Source: Streptomyces sp. UNOB3_S3 (GTDB lineage: Bacteria; Actinomycetota; Actinomycetes; Streptomycetales; Streptomycetaceae). Taken from it: DNA of 40,631 bases. Both the position numbers and the translations under genes were made by a program. The stretch covers positions 1 to 40,631 of the forward strand of contig NZ_JAILXP010000013.1 in assembly GCF_020740895.1 (NCBI RefSeq), read 5' to 3'. Of the stretch, positions 1 through 7,465 are shown piece after piece; position 1 is the first letter of the stretch; each line of letters starts with the position of its first letter. The notes below the pieces were generated by a model. That model worked only from the letters and a program-made list of their open reading frames with translations. It was not told the DNA's origin and did not search any database.

Positions 1-660
1 GTCCCCGGGACCGAGCCGCCCCCTTCCCCGTTCCCCAAGCCAGTGACCGGGCCGGGACCGATGCAGCCGGTCCCGGGGACCGGTTCAGCCCGGTCCCCAG
101 TGGGCCCGAACCCGGGGACCAAGCCCGTCTCGGTCCGATCACCGGTGGCATCGCCCATCTCGGGTCCCGCCGAGGCCCCGTCTTCCCCGACCGTCGGCCC
201 CGTGCCCGCGTCGGACGCATCGTTCATGCCGCGCCGGCTGCCCACCCCGCCTGCCCGTTCGCTCCGCAGAGCGTTGGGGATCGATGCGTTCAGGTCCCTG
301 TCAGCTCCGGGGACCGGGGCACCGTCCCCCGCCGAATCCGGGACGGCATCGCTGCCCCGTCCCCGGTCGGCAGGGTGGTGCCGAGCTGCCGAACCGTCCC
401 CGTCGGCGGGGTGATGCCGTGGTGCCGCCCCGTCCCCGTGGACGCTGGGGACCGCAGGACGGTCCCGGTCCCCGGTCGCGATCGGGAGGGCGGTCCCGGA
501 ACGCGATCCCGCATCCTCTCCGGCGGGACGGTCCCCCGCCGTGGGCAGGCCGGTGTCGGGACCGGCGGCCATCTCGGGGACCAGACGGAGCCGACGGGGA
601 CCGTCGTCCTCATCGACGGCCTGCTCGGGGACCGACCGATCACCATCCCCGAGCAGGCCC
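1..660. repeat. GGGAC/GTCCC-rich degenerate repeat tract
   Basis: Copies of GTCCCCG, CGGTCCC and GGGGACCGG recur every 10-30 bp on both strands, including short palindromes such as CGGTCCCGGGGACCG near 66-80. In the minus-strand frame of the DUF2637 gene they encode a G/D/R/P-rich tail; in another minus frame they give recurring GTVPRSP-like units, probably a shadow. The period is irregular, so this is a degenerate short-word repeat, not a clean tandem array. It probably arose by slippage or duplication inside the gene's 3' part. Confidence 0.7.
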
Positions 661-1130
661 GCCGCCGCTTCCGCTGCGGGAGCGGGCTGAGGGTGGTGGC
701 GGGTGATGAGGATGTACAGGTGAACGGCGCCGGCGAGGGCGAGCGGGGCGATGGTGGACAAGATGGCGACGACGGTGTCGCCCAGCCGGAGCCCGTGGTG
801 TGCGACCTGCTGGTTGAGGCGGACCGCGTGCAGGGCGTTGGCCCAGATGCTCGCGGCGGTCGCGGTGCCGAACAGCATCCACACGTAGGCGCGGGCGTGC
901 CAGGGAGCGGTGCGGGTGAGGATCAGAGCGCGGACACCGTAGGCGATGAAGCCGTCGATCACGAGCGGGAAGAGGTAGGTGAGGAACCCGCGGACGTGAA
1001 TGGCGACGGCCATCTGCTGCAGGGCGTCGTAGCTCAGGGCGCATCCGGCCGTCCCGAGGGCGACGATGGCCGTGCGGTCCGAGGCGCCGACGGTGGTGGC
1101 GGTCAGGGGCGCGGTGGTGGGGCGGGTCAT
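1..1130 (-). CDS. DUF2637 membrane protein, C-terminus beyond window edge
   Basis: An open frame starts at ATG 1130 and stays open to the left edge, so the 3' end is missing. The first ~160 residues hold several hydrophobic segments, for example FLTYLFPLVIDGFIAYGV and TVVAILSTIAPLALAGAVHL, in the pattern of DUF2637 proteins found in actinomycete plasmids, integrative elements and phage-like islands. After about residue 165 it becomes a low-complexity tail rich in G, D, P, A and R, encoded by GGGAC-type repeats. Its ATG overlaps the stop of the WhiB-like gene by 4 bp (1127-1130), so the two are probably translationally coupled. Function is unknown; the membrane segments and the family's distribution suggest a role at the membrane in element transfer or maintenance, which is inference. 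Confidence 0.75.
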   Translation of the reverse strand, partial: MTRPTTAPLTATTVGASDRTAIVALGTAGCALSYDALQQMAVAIHVRGFLTYLFPLVIDGFIAYGVRALILTRTAPWHARAYVWMLFGTATAASIWANALHAVRLNQQVAHHGLRLGDTVVAILSTIAPLALAGAVHLYILITRHHPQPAPAAEAAAGLLGDGDRSVPEQAVDEDDGPRRLRLVPEMAAGPDTGLPTAGDRPAGEDAGSRSGTALPIATGDRDRPAVPSVHGDGAAPRHHPADGDGSAARHHPADRGRGSDAVPDSAGDGAPVPGADRDLNASIPNALRSERAGGVGSRRGMNDASDAGTGPTVGEDGASAGPEMGDATGDRTETGLVPGFGPTGDRAEPVPGTGCIGPGPVTGLGNGEGGGSVPG

Positions 1131-1813
1131 GCGGCCTTTCCGAGCGCGGTGATCAGAGCGGGGGTGCGCACCTGGCGGGGGACAGGGGAGGAGACGACCT
1201 CGCCTGCGCCGGTGCCTGCGCTCTCGTCGCAGGTGATGGTCTGCTCGTCCTCGTCGCCGTACAGGCCCCAGTACCGGTCGCGATCTGCCACGGCGTGGGC
1301 GGCTTCGCGCATGAGGTCGCGGGCGTAGTCGAGGTCGAGCTGGAGGATGTAGGCCAGGCGTTCGGGGGTCCAGCCCCGGACGTAGGCGTGGCGGGTGACG
1401 GCTTGGCGCTCGGCGTCGCTGAGGTGGACGTCGCGGCCCTGGAAGGCGGCGCGGACCCGGGCGTAGTCCAGCCGCTTGTTGATCTTGGCCTGCCAGGGGC
1501 GGCGCTCGGCTTCGGTCAGGCCACCCCACATCCCGTGGCGAATCTCGTTGTCCAGGGCGTGGTTGAAGCAGTCGCGCTTGACCGGGCACCTGCCGCAGAT
1601 GGACTTGGCCTCGGCGATGGCCCGGTGGTCCCGCGGCTTGGGGAAGAACAGCTCGTCGGCGTCTTCGGGGGCCATGCCGTGGCACAGGCCGCGGGCGTGC
1701 CAGCTGTGGTCGGCGATGCCGCGCAGCGGCGTGGGCGGGGCGTCGTCGGTGGTGATGTAGCGCAAGGTGGTCTCCGGGTACGCCTCACGGCCCTTGGGCG
1801 GATGGCGCGTCAC
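1127..1813 (-). CDS. WhiB-family [Fe-S] transcriptional regulator
   Basis: The 228-residue product carries the Wbl signature: a first cysteine in GLCHGM, then a CxxC pair in CGRCPVKRDC with the fourth cysteine at its end, followed by the G-M-W-G-G-L-T turn. The four cysteines would hold a redox-sensitive Fe-S cluster. The C-terminal ~120 residues go beyond a minimal Wbl protein and include a segment (YVRGWTPERLAYILQLDLDY) that may be an extra helix-turn-helix. The start is GTG 1813 with no clear ribosome binding site, so an internal start is possible. It lies 106 bp downstream of the DnaC-like gene and overlaps the DUF2637 gene by 4 bp. Wbl genes are often found in actinomycete plasmids and phages, which fits the module. 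Confidence 0.85.
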   Translation of the reverse strand: MTRHPPKGREAYPETTLRYITTDDAPPTPLRGIADHSWHARGLCHGMAPEDADELFFPKPRDHRAIAEAKSICGRCPVKRDCFNHALDNEIRHGMWGGLTEAERRPWQAKINKRLDYARVRAAFQGRDVHLSDAERQAVTRHAYVRGWTPERLAYILQLDLDYARDLMREAAHAVADRDRYWGLYGDEDEQTITCDESAGTGAGEVVSSPVPRQVRTPALITALGKAA

Positions 1814-1919
1814 ACCGGTCGTGGGTGCCGGCGGCGCGCGTACGCAGGGTCGGTGAGGAGTGGCAGGGGGCGCAGGCGTCGCTGGTTGCTGTGCCTGGAA
1901 GGGATCGGGCGGGGCCGGG

Positions 1920-2675
1920 TCAGCGGCGCAGGAAGCGGCGGTCCGGGCCGGTGAACTCGATGGGGACGCACATGCCGGACAAGCGGGAGAGCACCCGGTC
2001 GCCGACCTTGTCCCGCAGCACCGGCTGGCGGGGGTCCATCGCCGAGGTGCGCACCGGCGGCAGGTTGCTGGTGATGATCGTCGGCAGGTGGTTCTGCGCC
2101 CGCCAGTTCAGCAGCCGGAAGTTCAGCTCCTCGGTCCACTCCGAGCCCTTGGCGGCTCCGAGGTCGTCCAGGAGCAGCAGCGGCACGCGGACGATCCGGC
2201 GGAGCATGTGCTCGGGGTCCACTCCGGCGCGCGGCCGCATCTCGGCGTACAGGTCGGCGGCGGTAGCCGCGTGCCACCGCACGCCGCACCCCGCAGCAGT
2301 CAGGGCCCGGATCGCCCCGTACGCCTCGTGTGTCTTTCCGACACCCGTGGAGCCCCACAGCAGCAGCGATGGCCCATGGGCGACCTGCCGTCGGCCCGCG
2401 CTGCCGTAGTGCGGGTTGAGGCCCGTGGCGTACGGGACTGCGGAGGAGTCGGCGATCGTGCGGACCCAGCGGATCACGTCGGGGTGCGCGGGCGTCGCGT
2501 CGCGGTAGTCCACGGGGATCCGGGCCTGCGCCGCTTCGAGGGCGGGAATCGGCTCCGGGGTATCCGGTACCGGCGAGGCGGGATCGATGCCCCGCTCGGC
2601 GAGCTTCGCCACGAGCCGTGCACGGAGCCGGTCGGACACGGCCGGCTGAGGGTCGGCGAGTCGGGCGCGGGTCAC
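1920..2675 (-). CDS. DnaC/IstB-like ATP-binding protein
   Basis: A 251-residue AAA+ type ATPase. The Walker A motif is GSTGVGKTH at about residue 108, the Walker B is LLLLDDLG, and a later TIITSNLPP is the sensor-1 type motif of DnaC/IstB helicase loaders. The role is likely to load a replicative helicase during replication of the element. The start is GTG 2675, overlapping the stop of the upstream DnaD-like gene by 4 bp (GTGA), which supports co-translation. The pairing of a DnaD-like initiator with a DnaC-like loader is typical of phage and plasmid replication modules. Confidence 0.85.
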   Translation of the reverse strand: MTRARLADPQPAVSDRLRARLVAKLAERGIDPASPVPDTPEPIPALEAAQARIPVDYRDATPAHPDVIRWVRTIADSSAVPYATGLNPHYGSAGRRQVAHGPSLLLWGSTGVGKTHEAYGAIRALTAAGCGVRWHAATAADLYAEMRPRAGVDPEHMLRRIVRVPLLLLDDLGAAKGSEWTEELNFRLLNWRAQNHLPTIITSNLPPVRTSAMDPRQPVLRDKVGDRVLSRLSGMCVPIEFTGPDRRFLRR

Positions 2676-3643
2676 AGGCGGCCTCCGAACGTGGTCGGCT
2701 CGGTCGGGTTGAGGTACGGGGTGTAGGAGGAGCGGTTGCTGGCCCAGGGCCCCGCGCCGGAGGCGGACGAGGCCGGAGAACCGTCCTGCTGGGGCTGGGC
2801 GTTGACCACCTCGTTCACCAGGCTCGGCAGAACGCTCGGGTGCAGTCCTCGCGCGCGGAGCCGGTCCAGTGCCGTGCGGATGTCCTGCGCGTCGAAGCGC
2901 TCCTCCAGCAGCGTCTTGACCTTGCGCCCGAGGAGCCCGAGGACGTCCTCCGGCGGGCGGTGGTGGCAGCCTGCCACGTATTCGGCGACCAGCGACTTCG
3001 CCGAGGCCGTCACCGGGGCGGTGTGTGGCGCGGGGGCGCTTGCGCCCCCCAACGGGTTATCTCCTAGATCCCTGTTCCTAGGTCCTAGATCCGGACCGTG
3101 AGGGTTCACCGACGCCTCAGTGAGTCCTCCGTGCGCACTCCATGAAGACTCACTGAAACCGCTATGACCTGCGATTTTCCGATCGTGGGGGGCCTCGCGT
3201 ATTTGGCGGGAGCCCTCAGTGAGCCCTCCCTGATCGCTCACCGGGGTGGCCGTGACGGCTCCCCGCGATGCTGCGGAGGACACGTTGGACGCGTTGTCGT
3301 CGTGGTGCGGGCAAGCAGGGTGACGGACGCCGCTGGGCCGGTTGATCTTCTGGTGGCGGCGCCAGGTGACGATATGCAGGTACCGCTTGCCCTCTGCCCC
3401 TTCGTAGCGGCAGATCAGCCCGGCGTCGGCGAGCTGGCTCAGGTCCTCCTCGACCTCCAGCGGGCCGTGCTCCGGGCGCAGGGACCACAGCAGCCCGGCG
3501 ATCACGGCAGGCTGGTCCCGGAATCGGCCGTGATCATCGGCCTGAGTCAGCAGACCGAAGAAGGTGCGCTCCGCCGTGATACTCACCGCGGCCAGGGACT
3601 CGGAGCAGAAAGCCTCCGGTTTGATGGTGCGGATACGCGCCAT
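2672..3643 (-). CDS. DnaD-like / phage-type replication initiation protein
   Basis: A 323-residue protein starting MARIRTIKPEAF. The N-terminal ~125 residues (AERTFFGLLTQADDHGRF, LADAGLICRY, HIVTWRRHQKI) match a winged-helix domain common in actinomycete phage and plasmid replication genes. A polar linker follows, then a C-terminal helical part (residues ~225-285) with EDVLGLLGRKVKTLLEE. The start ATG 3643 has a GGGGGG-rich purine run just upstream. It is first in a minus-strand operon DnaD-like, DnaC-like, WhiB, DUF2637. The family assignment is by pattern and context; the exact initiator class is uncertain. Confidence 0.7.
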   Translation of the reverse strand: MARIRTIKPEAFCSESLAAVSITAERTFFGLLTQADDHGRFRDQPAVIAGLLWSLRPEHGPLEVEEDLSQLADAGLICRYEGAEGKRYLHIVTWRRHQKINRPSGVRHPACPHHDDNASNVSSAASRGAVTATPVSDQGGLTEGSRQIREAPHDRKIAGHSGFSESSWSAHGGLTEASVNPHGPDLGPRNRDLGDNPLGGASAPAPHTAPVTASAKSLVAEYVAGCHHRPPEDVLGLLGRKVKTLLEERFDAQDIRTALDRLRARGLHPSVLPSLVNEVVNAQPQQDGSPASSASGAGPWASNRSSYTPYLNPTEPTTFGGRL

Positions 3644-4106
3644 CAGACATCACCCCCCGCCAGCTGTCCTGGCTGTCGCCGGGATGCCGGCCCTCGGCTT
3701 GCGGAGGGGTAGGGGAAGCAGCCTGCCGCGCGGGCCGTGTTATCCGGCCTTTTGCGCAGAGCAGTCGGCATGCGACACTCTCCTTCGAAGTGATCACGCT
3801 CCGGTATGCCCGTGGAAAGGGCCGGTGCGGTGAAGGTGGGTAAATCTCCAGCCCTTGCATAGGCGGGAGTTCCATTCAGCGTTCGGCGTCCGGGAGTTGC
3901 CGCTCCTGGGCGCCGTCGCTATTTCCCGGGCCTACGCGGTCCGGTTGGATCGCGCGTTGCGCATACCGCTCCTTGCGACGTCGACTGCCAGACGGGGCGC
4001 CCGGCGGGGAACGACGAACATATGCGCGCCCTGCCTCAAGATCCAGACCTTGCTAAAGAACTCTCCACAGGTCACAGCGGTGCTCGGCGAACAGTCGTCG
4101 AGGAGT
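3644..4106. other. Gene-poor region upstream of the replication module
   Basis: No convincing gene was seen in these ~460 bp. Short open frames on both strands lack family features or good ribosome binding sites. The region is less GC-rich than its neighbours and lies upstream of the minus-strand DnaD-like gene, so it probably holds that operon's promoter; no specific promoter sequence is claimed. Confidence 0.4.
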
Positions 4107-4907
4107 TCACCGTTCGCCACCTCGGGATGAGGCGAGCGCGGCCTGGACGACCACCCGCTTGCTGTGGCCGTCCGCAGGCCAGCACGTCACCAGCGTCAGC
4201 AGCGCCTTGGTGGGTGTTGCGCTGGGGCGGCCTGGGACCTGCGCCGTGACCGCGACGTCGGTCGGGTCGACGGTGGAGACGCCGGTGACGATGTAGGTGT
4301 AGGTGATCCGCTCCGGGGTCGACACGGTGATCGAGGCTCCCGGCCTGATGTTGTCGATGTCCCGCAGGGGAGGCGATGGCATGCCAGAGCGGTGGCCGGC
4401 GAGGACGAAATTGCCGATCTGGCCCGCGGCTTCAGTGCCGTCGAAGTGCGCAAGTCCGGCACGGAGTTGGTTAGAGCCGGTGCCTTGGTAAACGGGCTGT
4501 GCCCAGTCTCTTCCCAGGGCGGGAATGCGCACGACGTCGATGATGGGCCCTCCCGGCCCCGACACCGTGCGTTCGCCGGAGGCGGAGACGTAATCGGCCC
4601 AGTCAGCGAGCGCGTGAGCCGCTTCGACGGCTGCCGGGGCGGGGCTGGAAGCGTCGGAGGCGTGCAGGGACGGGCTTGCCTGAGAAGGCGTAGAGGGCTG
4701 CCCCTTCTCGGCCTCGGACTCTTGTGTCCAGACGGTGGTCGCGGCCAGTGCCGCTACGGCGATGGCGCCGACGGCAAGAACGCCTCGTTGGCGATTCGCT
4801 GGACGGCGAGCGCGTGCGTGTGGGGAAACACCGTTGGAGGGCGTCCGGCCGTGAGCGCGATCTTCCGGACTCGGATTGCTGCTGGGCGCGTTGGGGGGCT
4901 TAGGCAT
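4107..4907 (-). CDS. Membrane-anchored sortase (class F/E-like)
   Basis: A 266-residue transpeptidase. Residues 1-41 are cytoplasmic, ~42-60 form a membrane anchor (GVLAVGAIAVAALAATTV), and a Pro/Ser linker precedes the sortase fold. The catalytic triad is visible: His172 in VLAGHRSG, Cys242 in TLVTCWP, and Arg251 in SKRVVVQ. Sortases cleave an LPxTG-type signal and join the protein to cell wall or pilin. The likely substrate is the pilin-like protein directly upstream (5032-6288), which ends in LPQTGV. A 15-bp perfect hairpin lies between the two genes, so sortase expression probably depends on read-through or its own promoter. Class F versus E cannot be settled by eye. Confidence 0.9.
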   Translation of the reverse strand: MPKPPNAPSSNPSPEDRAHGRTPSNGVSPHARARRPANRQRGVLAVGAIAVAALAATTVWTQESEAEKGQPSTPSQASPSLHASDASSPAPAAVEAAHALADWADYVSASGERTVSGPGGPIIDVVRIPALGRDWAQPVYQGTGSNQLRAGLAHFDGTEAAGQIGNFVLAGHRSGMPSPPLRDIDNIRPGASITVSTPERITYTYIVTGVSTVDPTDVAVTAQVPGRPSATPTKALLTLVTCWPADGHSKRVVVQAALASSRGGER

Positions 4908-4944
4908 GGGTGTATCCAGAGCGCAGGATGAGGGGATGGAGGTA

Positions 4945-4987
4945 CGCGGCGGGGCGGGGACCAGCTCAGGGCCCCCGCCCCGCCGCG
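4945..4987 (-). terminator. Strong GC-rich hairpin between pilin-like gene and sortase
   Basis: Perfect 15-bp arms at 4945-4959 and 4973-4987 with a 13-nt loop, 45 bp past the pilin-like stop on the minus strand. There is no clear T-run. It probably reduces transcription into the sortase gene. Confidence 0.75.
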
Positions 4988-5031
4988 GAGATCACGTCGT
5001 TGTGCGGCTAGAGACCGCAGGCCAACGTGGG

Positions 5032-6288
5032 TCAGACGCCGGTTTGCGGCAGCACCTTGATCGTCACCGGCCGTGGCTTGGGCGTCTGCGGGGCCGGGAT
5101 CTTGGCGTCCTTCACCGCGACGTCGACGGCCTTGCGGCTGGTGACGGTGACGGTCTGGTCCGGGGCGAGCTGGTAGCCCTCCACGGCGCGGGTCTCGTGG
5201 ACGGTGTACTCGCCGGGGGCGAGGTCCTTGACCTGCCAGAGGCCCTCGGCGTCAGTCTTGCCCTTCGCGGCGACCTTGCCGTCGCGGTCCTTGATCTCGA
5301 ACTCGACGTTCGCGAGCGGCTTGCCGGTGTCGGCAGCGGTCTTGGCGACCTTGATGCCGCCGGCGAGGTCCGCGACCTTCACGCTGGACTGGGCCTCGGC
5401 GCTCGAGGTGCCGCCGAGCACCAGCATGCGCTGGGCATTCATGTTGCTGGGGATGGCGGCGCGCAGGGTGGTGCCGGGCAGGTCCTTGGCCACAGCCTTC
5501 ACCGTGGCGTCTCCGTCCTTGCCCGCGGTGATCGAGGTCGTGGCAGTGCCGTCGGTACCGGTGGTCACCTGGGCCATGCCGGATCCGGCGCCGGTCGCCG
5601 TCAGGCGCACCTTCACTCCGGGCACCTTGGCACCGGAGGCGGCCGTCACGCCGAGGGTGACGCTGACCTTCTCGCCCGGCTTGGCGCTGTTCTGGGTCTT
5701 GAGGCTGACCTTGTAGGGGCCGGCGAGCTTTTTGGCCTCGCCCACGTAGGCCAGGGCCCGGGTCTTCGCGGCCGCCGGCACGCCGGCGGCTGTCAGGCGC
5801 TGGACGGCGCGCTTGCCGTCGGGGAGGGCGTAGGCGGATCCGGTACCGAGGAAGGTGTAGGTCGCCGCGTCGACTGCGGCGGCCTGCAGGTCGTCCTGTG
5901 TCTGGCCGTACTTGGAGAGGACATAGGCGGCACGGAAGGCGTCCTCCTCGGGGACGGGCCTGCCCGTCGCCGACGTCCAGCTGCTGTACTCCTTCACCGG
6001 GCCGTAGCCGCCGGACGCCTCGGGGCCGGCGAGCATGGGGTCCGCGCAGTACGCGAGGCCGTCGATGCCGGGAATCTTCTTGCCGGGCGGGCCGTAGGCG
6101 CCCAGGTGCGACATACCTGCATGCCCGCTGTCGTCGGGTATCAGGAAGCCGGGGCCCCACCGGTCCGCCGCGCTCGCCACCGGCGTGAGCAGCATGCTCG
6201 CGCCCAGAGCAGCCGCCGCGCCAAGCACGATGGGATACCGAACCCGAGGCGCGACGTGCGCGCGGGGCGGGGGAAATGACACACTCAT
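5032..6288 (-). CDS. Secreted pilin/adhesin-like protein ending in LPQTGV
   Basis: A 418-residue surface protein. I place the start at ATG 6288, preceded by GGAGA, rather than further upstream. Residues 1-40 are a signal peptide with an ASA|AD cleavage site. The next region contains GLAYCADP (Cys81) and LQAAAVDAATYTFLG, resembling a thioester-type adhesin domain; whether the partner residue for a thioester is present is unclear. An Ig-like segment (PGEKVSVTLGV) and a SpaA/Cna-B-like domain near the C-terminus (KPLANVEFEIKDRDGK) follow. The last residues are LPQTGV then stop: the usual hydrophobic helix and basic tail after a sorting signal are absent, and no hydrophobic remnant was seen in the next ~120 bp. 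The sortase gene lies immediately downstream. Confidence 0.85.
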   Translation of the reverse strand: MSVSFPPPRAHVAPRVRYPIVLGAAAALGASMLLTPVASAADRWGPGFLIPDDSGHAGMSHLGAYGPPGKKIPGIDGLAYCADPMLAGPEASGGYGPVKEYSSWTSATGRPVPEEDAFRAAYVLSKYGQTQDDLQAAAVDAATYTFLGTGSAYALPDGKRAVQRLTAAGVPAAAKTRALAYVGEAKKLAGPYKVSLKTQNSAKPGEKVSVTLGVTAASGAKVPGVKVRLTATGAGSGMAQVTTGTDGTATTSITAGKDGDATVKAVAKDLPGTTLRAAIPSNMNAQRMLVLGGTSSAEAQSSVKVADLAGGIKVAKTAADTGKPLANVEFEIKDRDGKVAAKGKTDAEGLWQVKDLAPGEYTVHETRAVEGYQLAPDQTVTVTSRKAVDVAVKDAKIPAPQTPKPRPVTIKVLPQTGV

Positions 6289-6519
6289 GCAGTCTCCGAA
6301 TCGGGGGACACCCGACCCGGTCACATCAGGTTTACGAGGCCGTGGGCGTGACCGGGCCGGGTATCAACTCATGTAGAGCGGGATATACCGGGGTTGCGAC
6401 AAGGGATGCCCGAGGCACCCCTAGCGATCGATACGAAAACCTACCTGAAGTCGATATCGGTAGCAATCTTGGGGATACAGTAATCCTGTATCGCCCGATC
6501 CGCCGAGTTTTGGAGACCC
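6289..6519. promoter_or_regulatory. Divergent intergenic region between pilin-like and XRE genes
   Basis: 231 bp between divergently transcribed genes. It contains an 8-bp inverted repeat CCCGGTCA (6316-6323)/TGACCGGG (6349-6356) near the pilin-like start, a CGATATCG palindrome (6452-6459) and a GATACAG inverted repeat close to the XRE start. The XRE ribosome site GGAG at 6512-6515 precedes the GTG start at 6520. Promoters for both directions are expected here. Confidence 0.55.
6474..6492. promoter_or_regulatory. Candidate operator, GATACAG-N5-CTGTATC
   Basis: A perfect 7-bp inverted repeat with a 5-bp spacer, 28 bp before the GTG start of the XRE regulator. Its size and position fit a dimeric HTH protein acting on its own promoter; that it is bound is inference. 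Confidence 0.5.
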
Positions 6520-7365
6520 GTGCCGCCTCGCCAGTTCCACGGTCCGGGCCTGCGTACGATGCGGCGCGGCCTCGACCTGACCCAGGCCGCCCTTGCCACG
6601 ATCCTGGGCGTCAGCAAGACCGCGGTCGTCGACTGGGAGAAGGACGACGAGCACTGCCCGCCGCCTGAGCGGCTGCCGGCGATCGCGAAGGCTCTCGGCG
6701 AGGATCTCGACGTCCTATTCCCCCGCTACGGTCCGCCGGACCTGGCCGACCTCCGCGCGGACGCTGGCTTCACCCAGTCCAAAGCGGCCGAGGTCCTCGG
6801 CACGACGCGCGTGCCGCTGAGCAATGCGGAACGGGGCAAGAAGCCACTTTCGCCGGACCTCCTCGTCCGCATGGCCGCCCTCTACGGGGTCACGGCCGAA
6901 GAGCTGGCAGATGCACAGGAGCGCTCTCGCGACACTGTGACAGCAGCGCCTGTGACGATGCTCCGGGCACCCCAGGGGCTGGATGAGAAGCTCCGCCACC
7001 TGCTGGAATGCCGCCCCAAGGTGACCTCCACGGACGTGGCCGCGGCCGTTAACCGGAAGACCGGGGCCGGCCTGGAGCCGCAGGACATCGAAGACCTCAG
7101 AACGAGGACGCGGAGCGCAGAACAGGTCTTCGCTGGGCTGTCCCTCGCAGCCGTCCGCGACGGACTGGCCGAGGCGCTGGGCGTCGCTCACTTCGAGTTC
7201 ATGGACCGCGAGGAGGTGGAGCAGGACGTGATCGACGCCCTGGCCTTCTTGACGGACAAGCGCGAGGGCGGGGTGACCGTCGCCGCGCGTGGTGCAACGC
7301 GTGGCGTTTCCCCGGAGATGGTGGCCACGATCAAGGAACTTCTGCTGCGCAACTCCGGCAAATAA
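6520..7365 (+). CDS. XRE-family regulator with two HTH domains
   Basis: A 281-residue DNA-binding protein starting at GTG 6520 with a good GGAG site. The first Cro/CI-type HTH (about residues 9-65) contains LDLTQAALATILGVSKTAVVDWEK, here split as LDLTQAALATIL and GVSKTAVVDWEK; the second (about 75-130) contains FTQSKAAEVLGTTRVPLSN. The C-terminal ~130 residues have no clear domain and may sense a ligand or multimerise. It converges on the MAB_1171c/ImmA pair, which in many actinomycetes is accompanied by an XRE gene, so it may regulate that pair despite the orientation. A GATACAG palindrome upstream is its likely own operator. Confidence 0.85.
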   Translation: MPPRQFHGPGLRTMRRGLDLTQAALATILGVSKTAVVDWEKDDEHCPPPERLPAIAKALGEDLDVLFPRYGPPDLADLRADAGFTQSKAAEVLGTTRVPLSNAERGKKPLSPDLLVRMAALYGVTAEELADAQERSRDTVTAAPVTMLRAPQGLDEKLRHLLECRPKVTSTDVAAAVNRKTGAGLEPQDIEDLRTRTRSAEQVFAGLSLAAVRDGLAEALGVAHFEFMDREEVEQDVIDALAFLTDKREGGVTVAARGATRGVSPEMVATIKELLLRNSGK

Positions 7366-7374
7366 AAGTAGCTC

Positions 7375-7431
7375 GCGCGCTGGTTGCCTGCTGCAGAGGC
7401 TTAAGGGCTCTGCAGCAGGCAACCAGCGCGC
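7375..7431. terminator. Perfect 24-bp-arm hairpin between convergent genes
   Basis: The left arm 7375-7398 and right arm 7408-7431 are exact reverse complements with a 9-nt loop (GCTTAAGGG). It lies 10 bp after the XRE stop and 34 bp before the converging gene's stop, so it can act as a bidirectional terminator. The arm is unusually long and exact. Confidence 0.85.
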
Positions 7432-7465
7432 AACAGCAGCACAAGCAACCTCGGTGGTCGGTCGC

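Noticed and set aside
1..660. CRISPR array
   Set aside because: Repeats are short, degenerate and irregularly spaced, and lie within an open reading frame; there are no uniform repeats with unique spacers.
1..4907. Complete actinomycete integrative conjugative element at the left
   Set aside because: Replication-type, WhiB and DUF2637 genes are present, but no integrase, Tra/FtsK-like transfer gene or attachment site was seen, so only a partial module is supported.
5252..6160. Long minus-strand open frame inside the pilin-like gene
   Set aside because: Arg/Pro-rich shadow of the pilin-like gene in a different frame; it has no signal peptide or domains and is typical of high-GC DNA.
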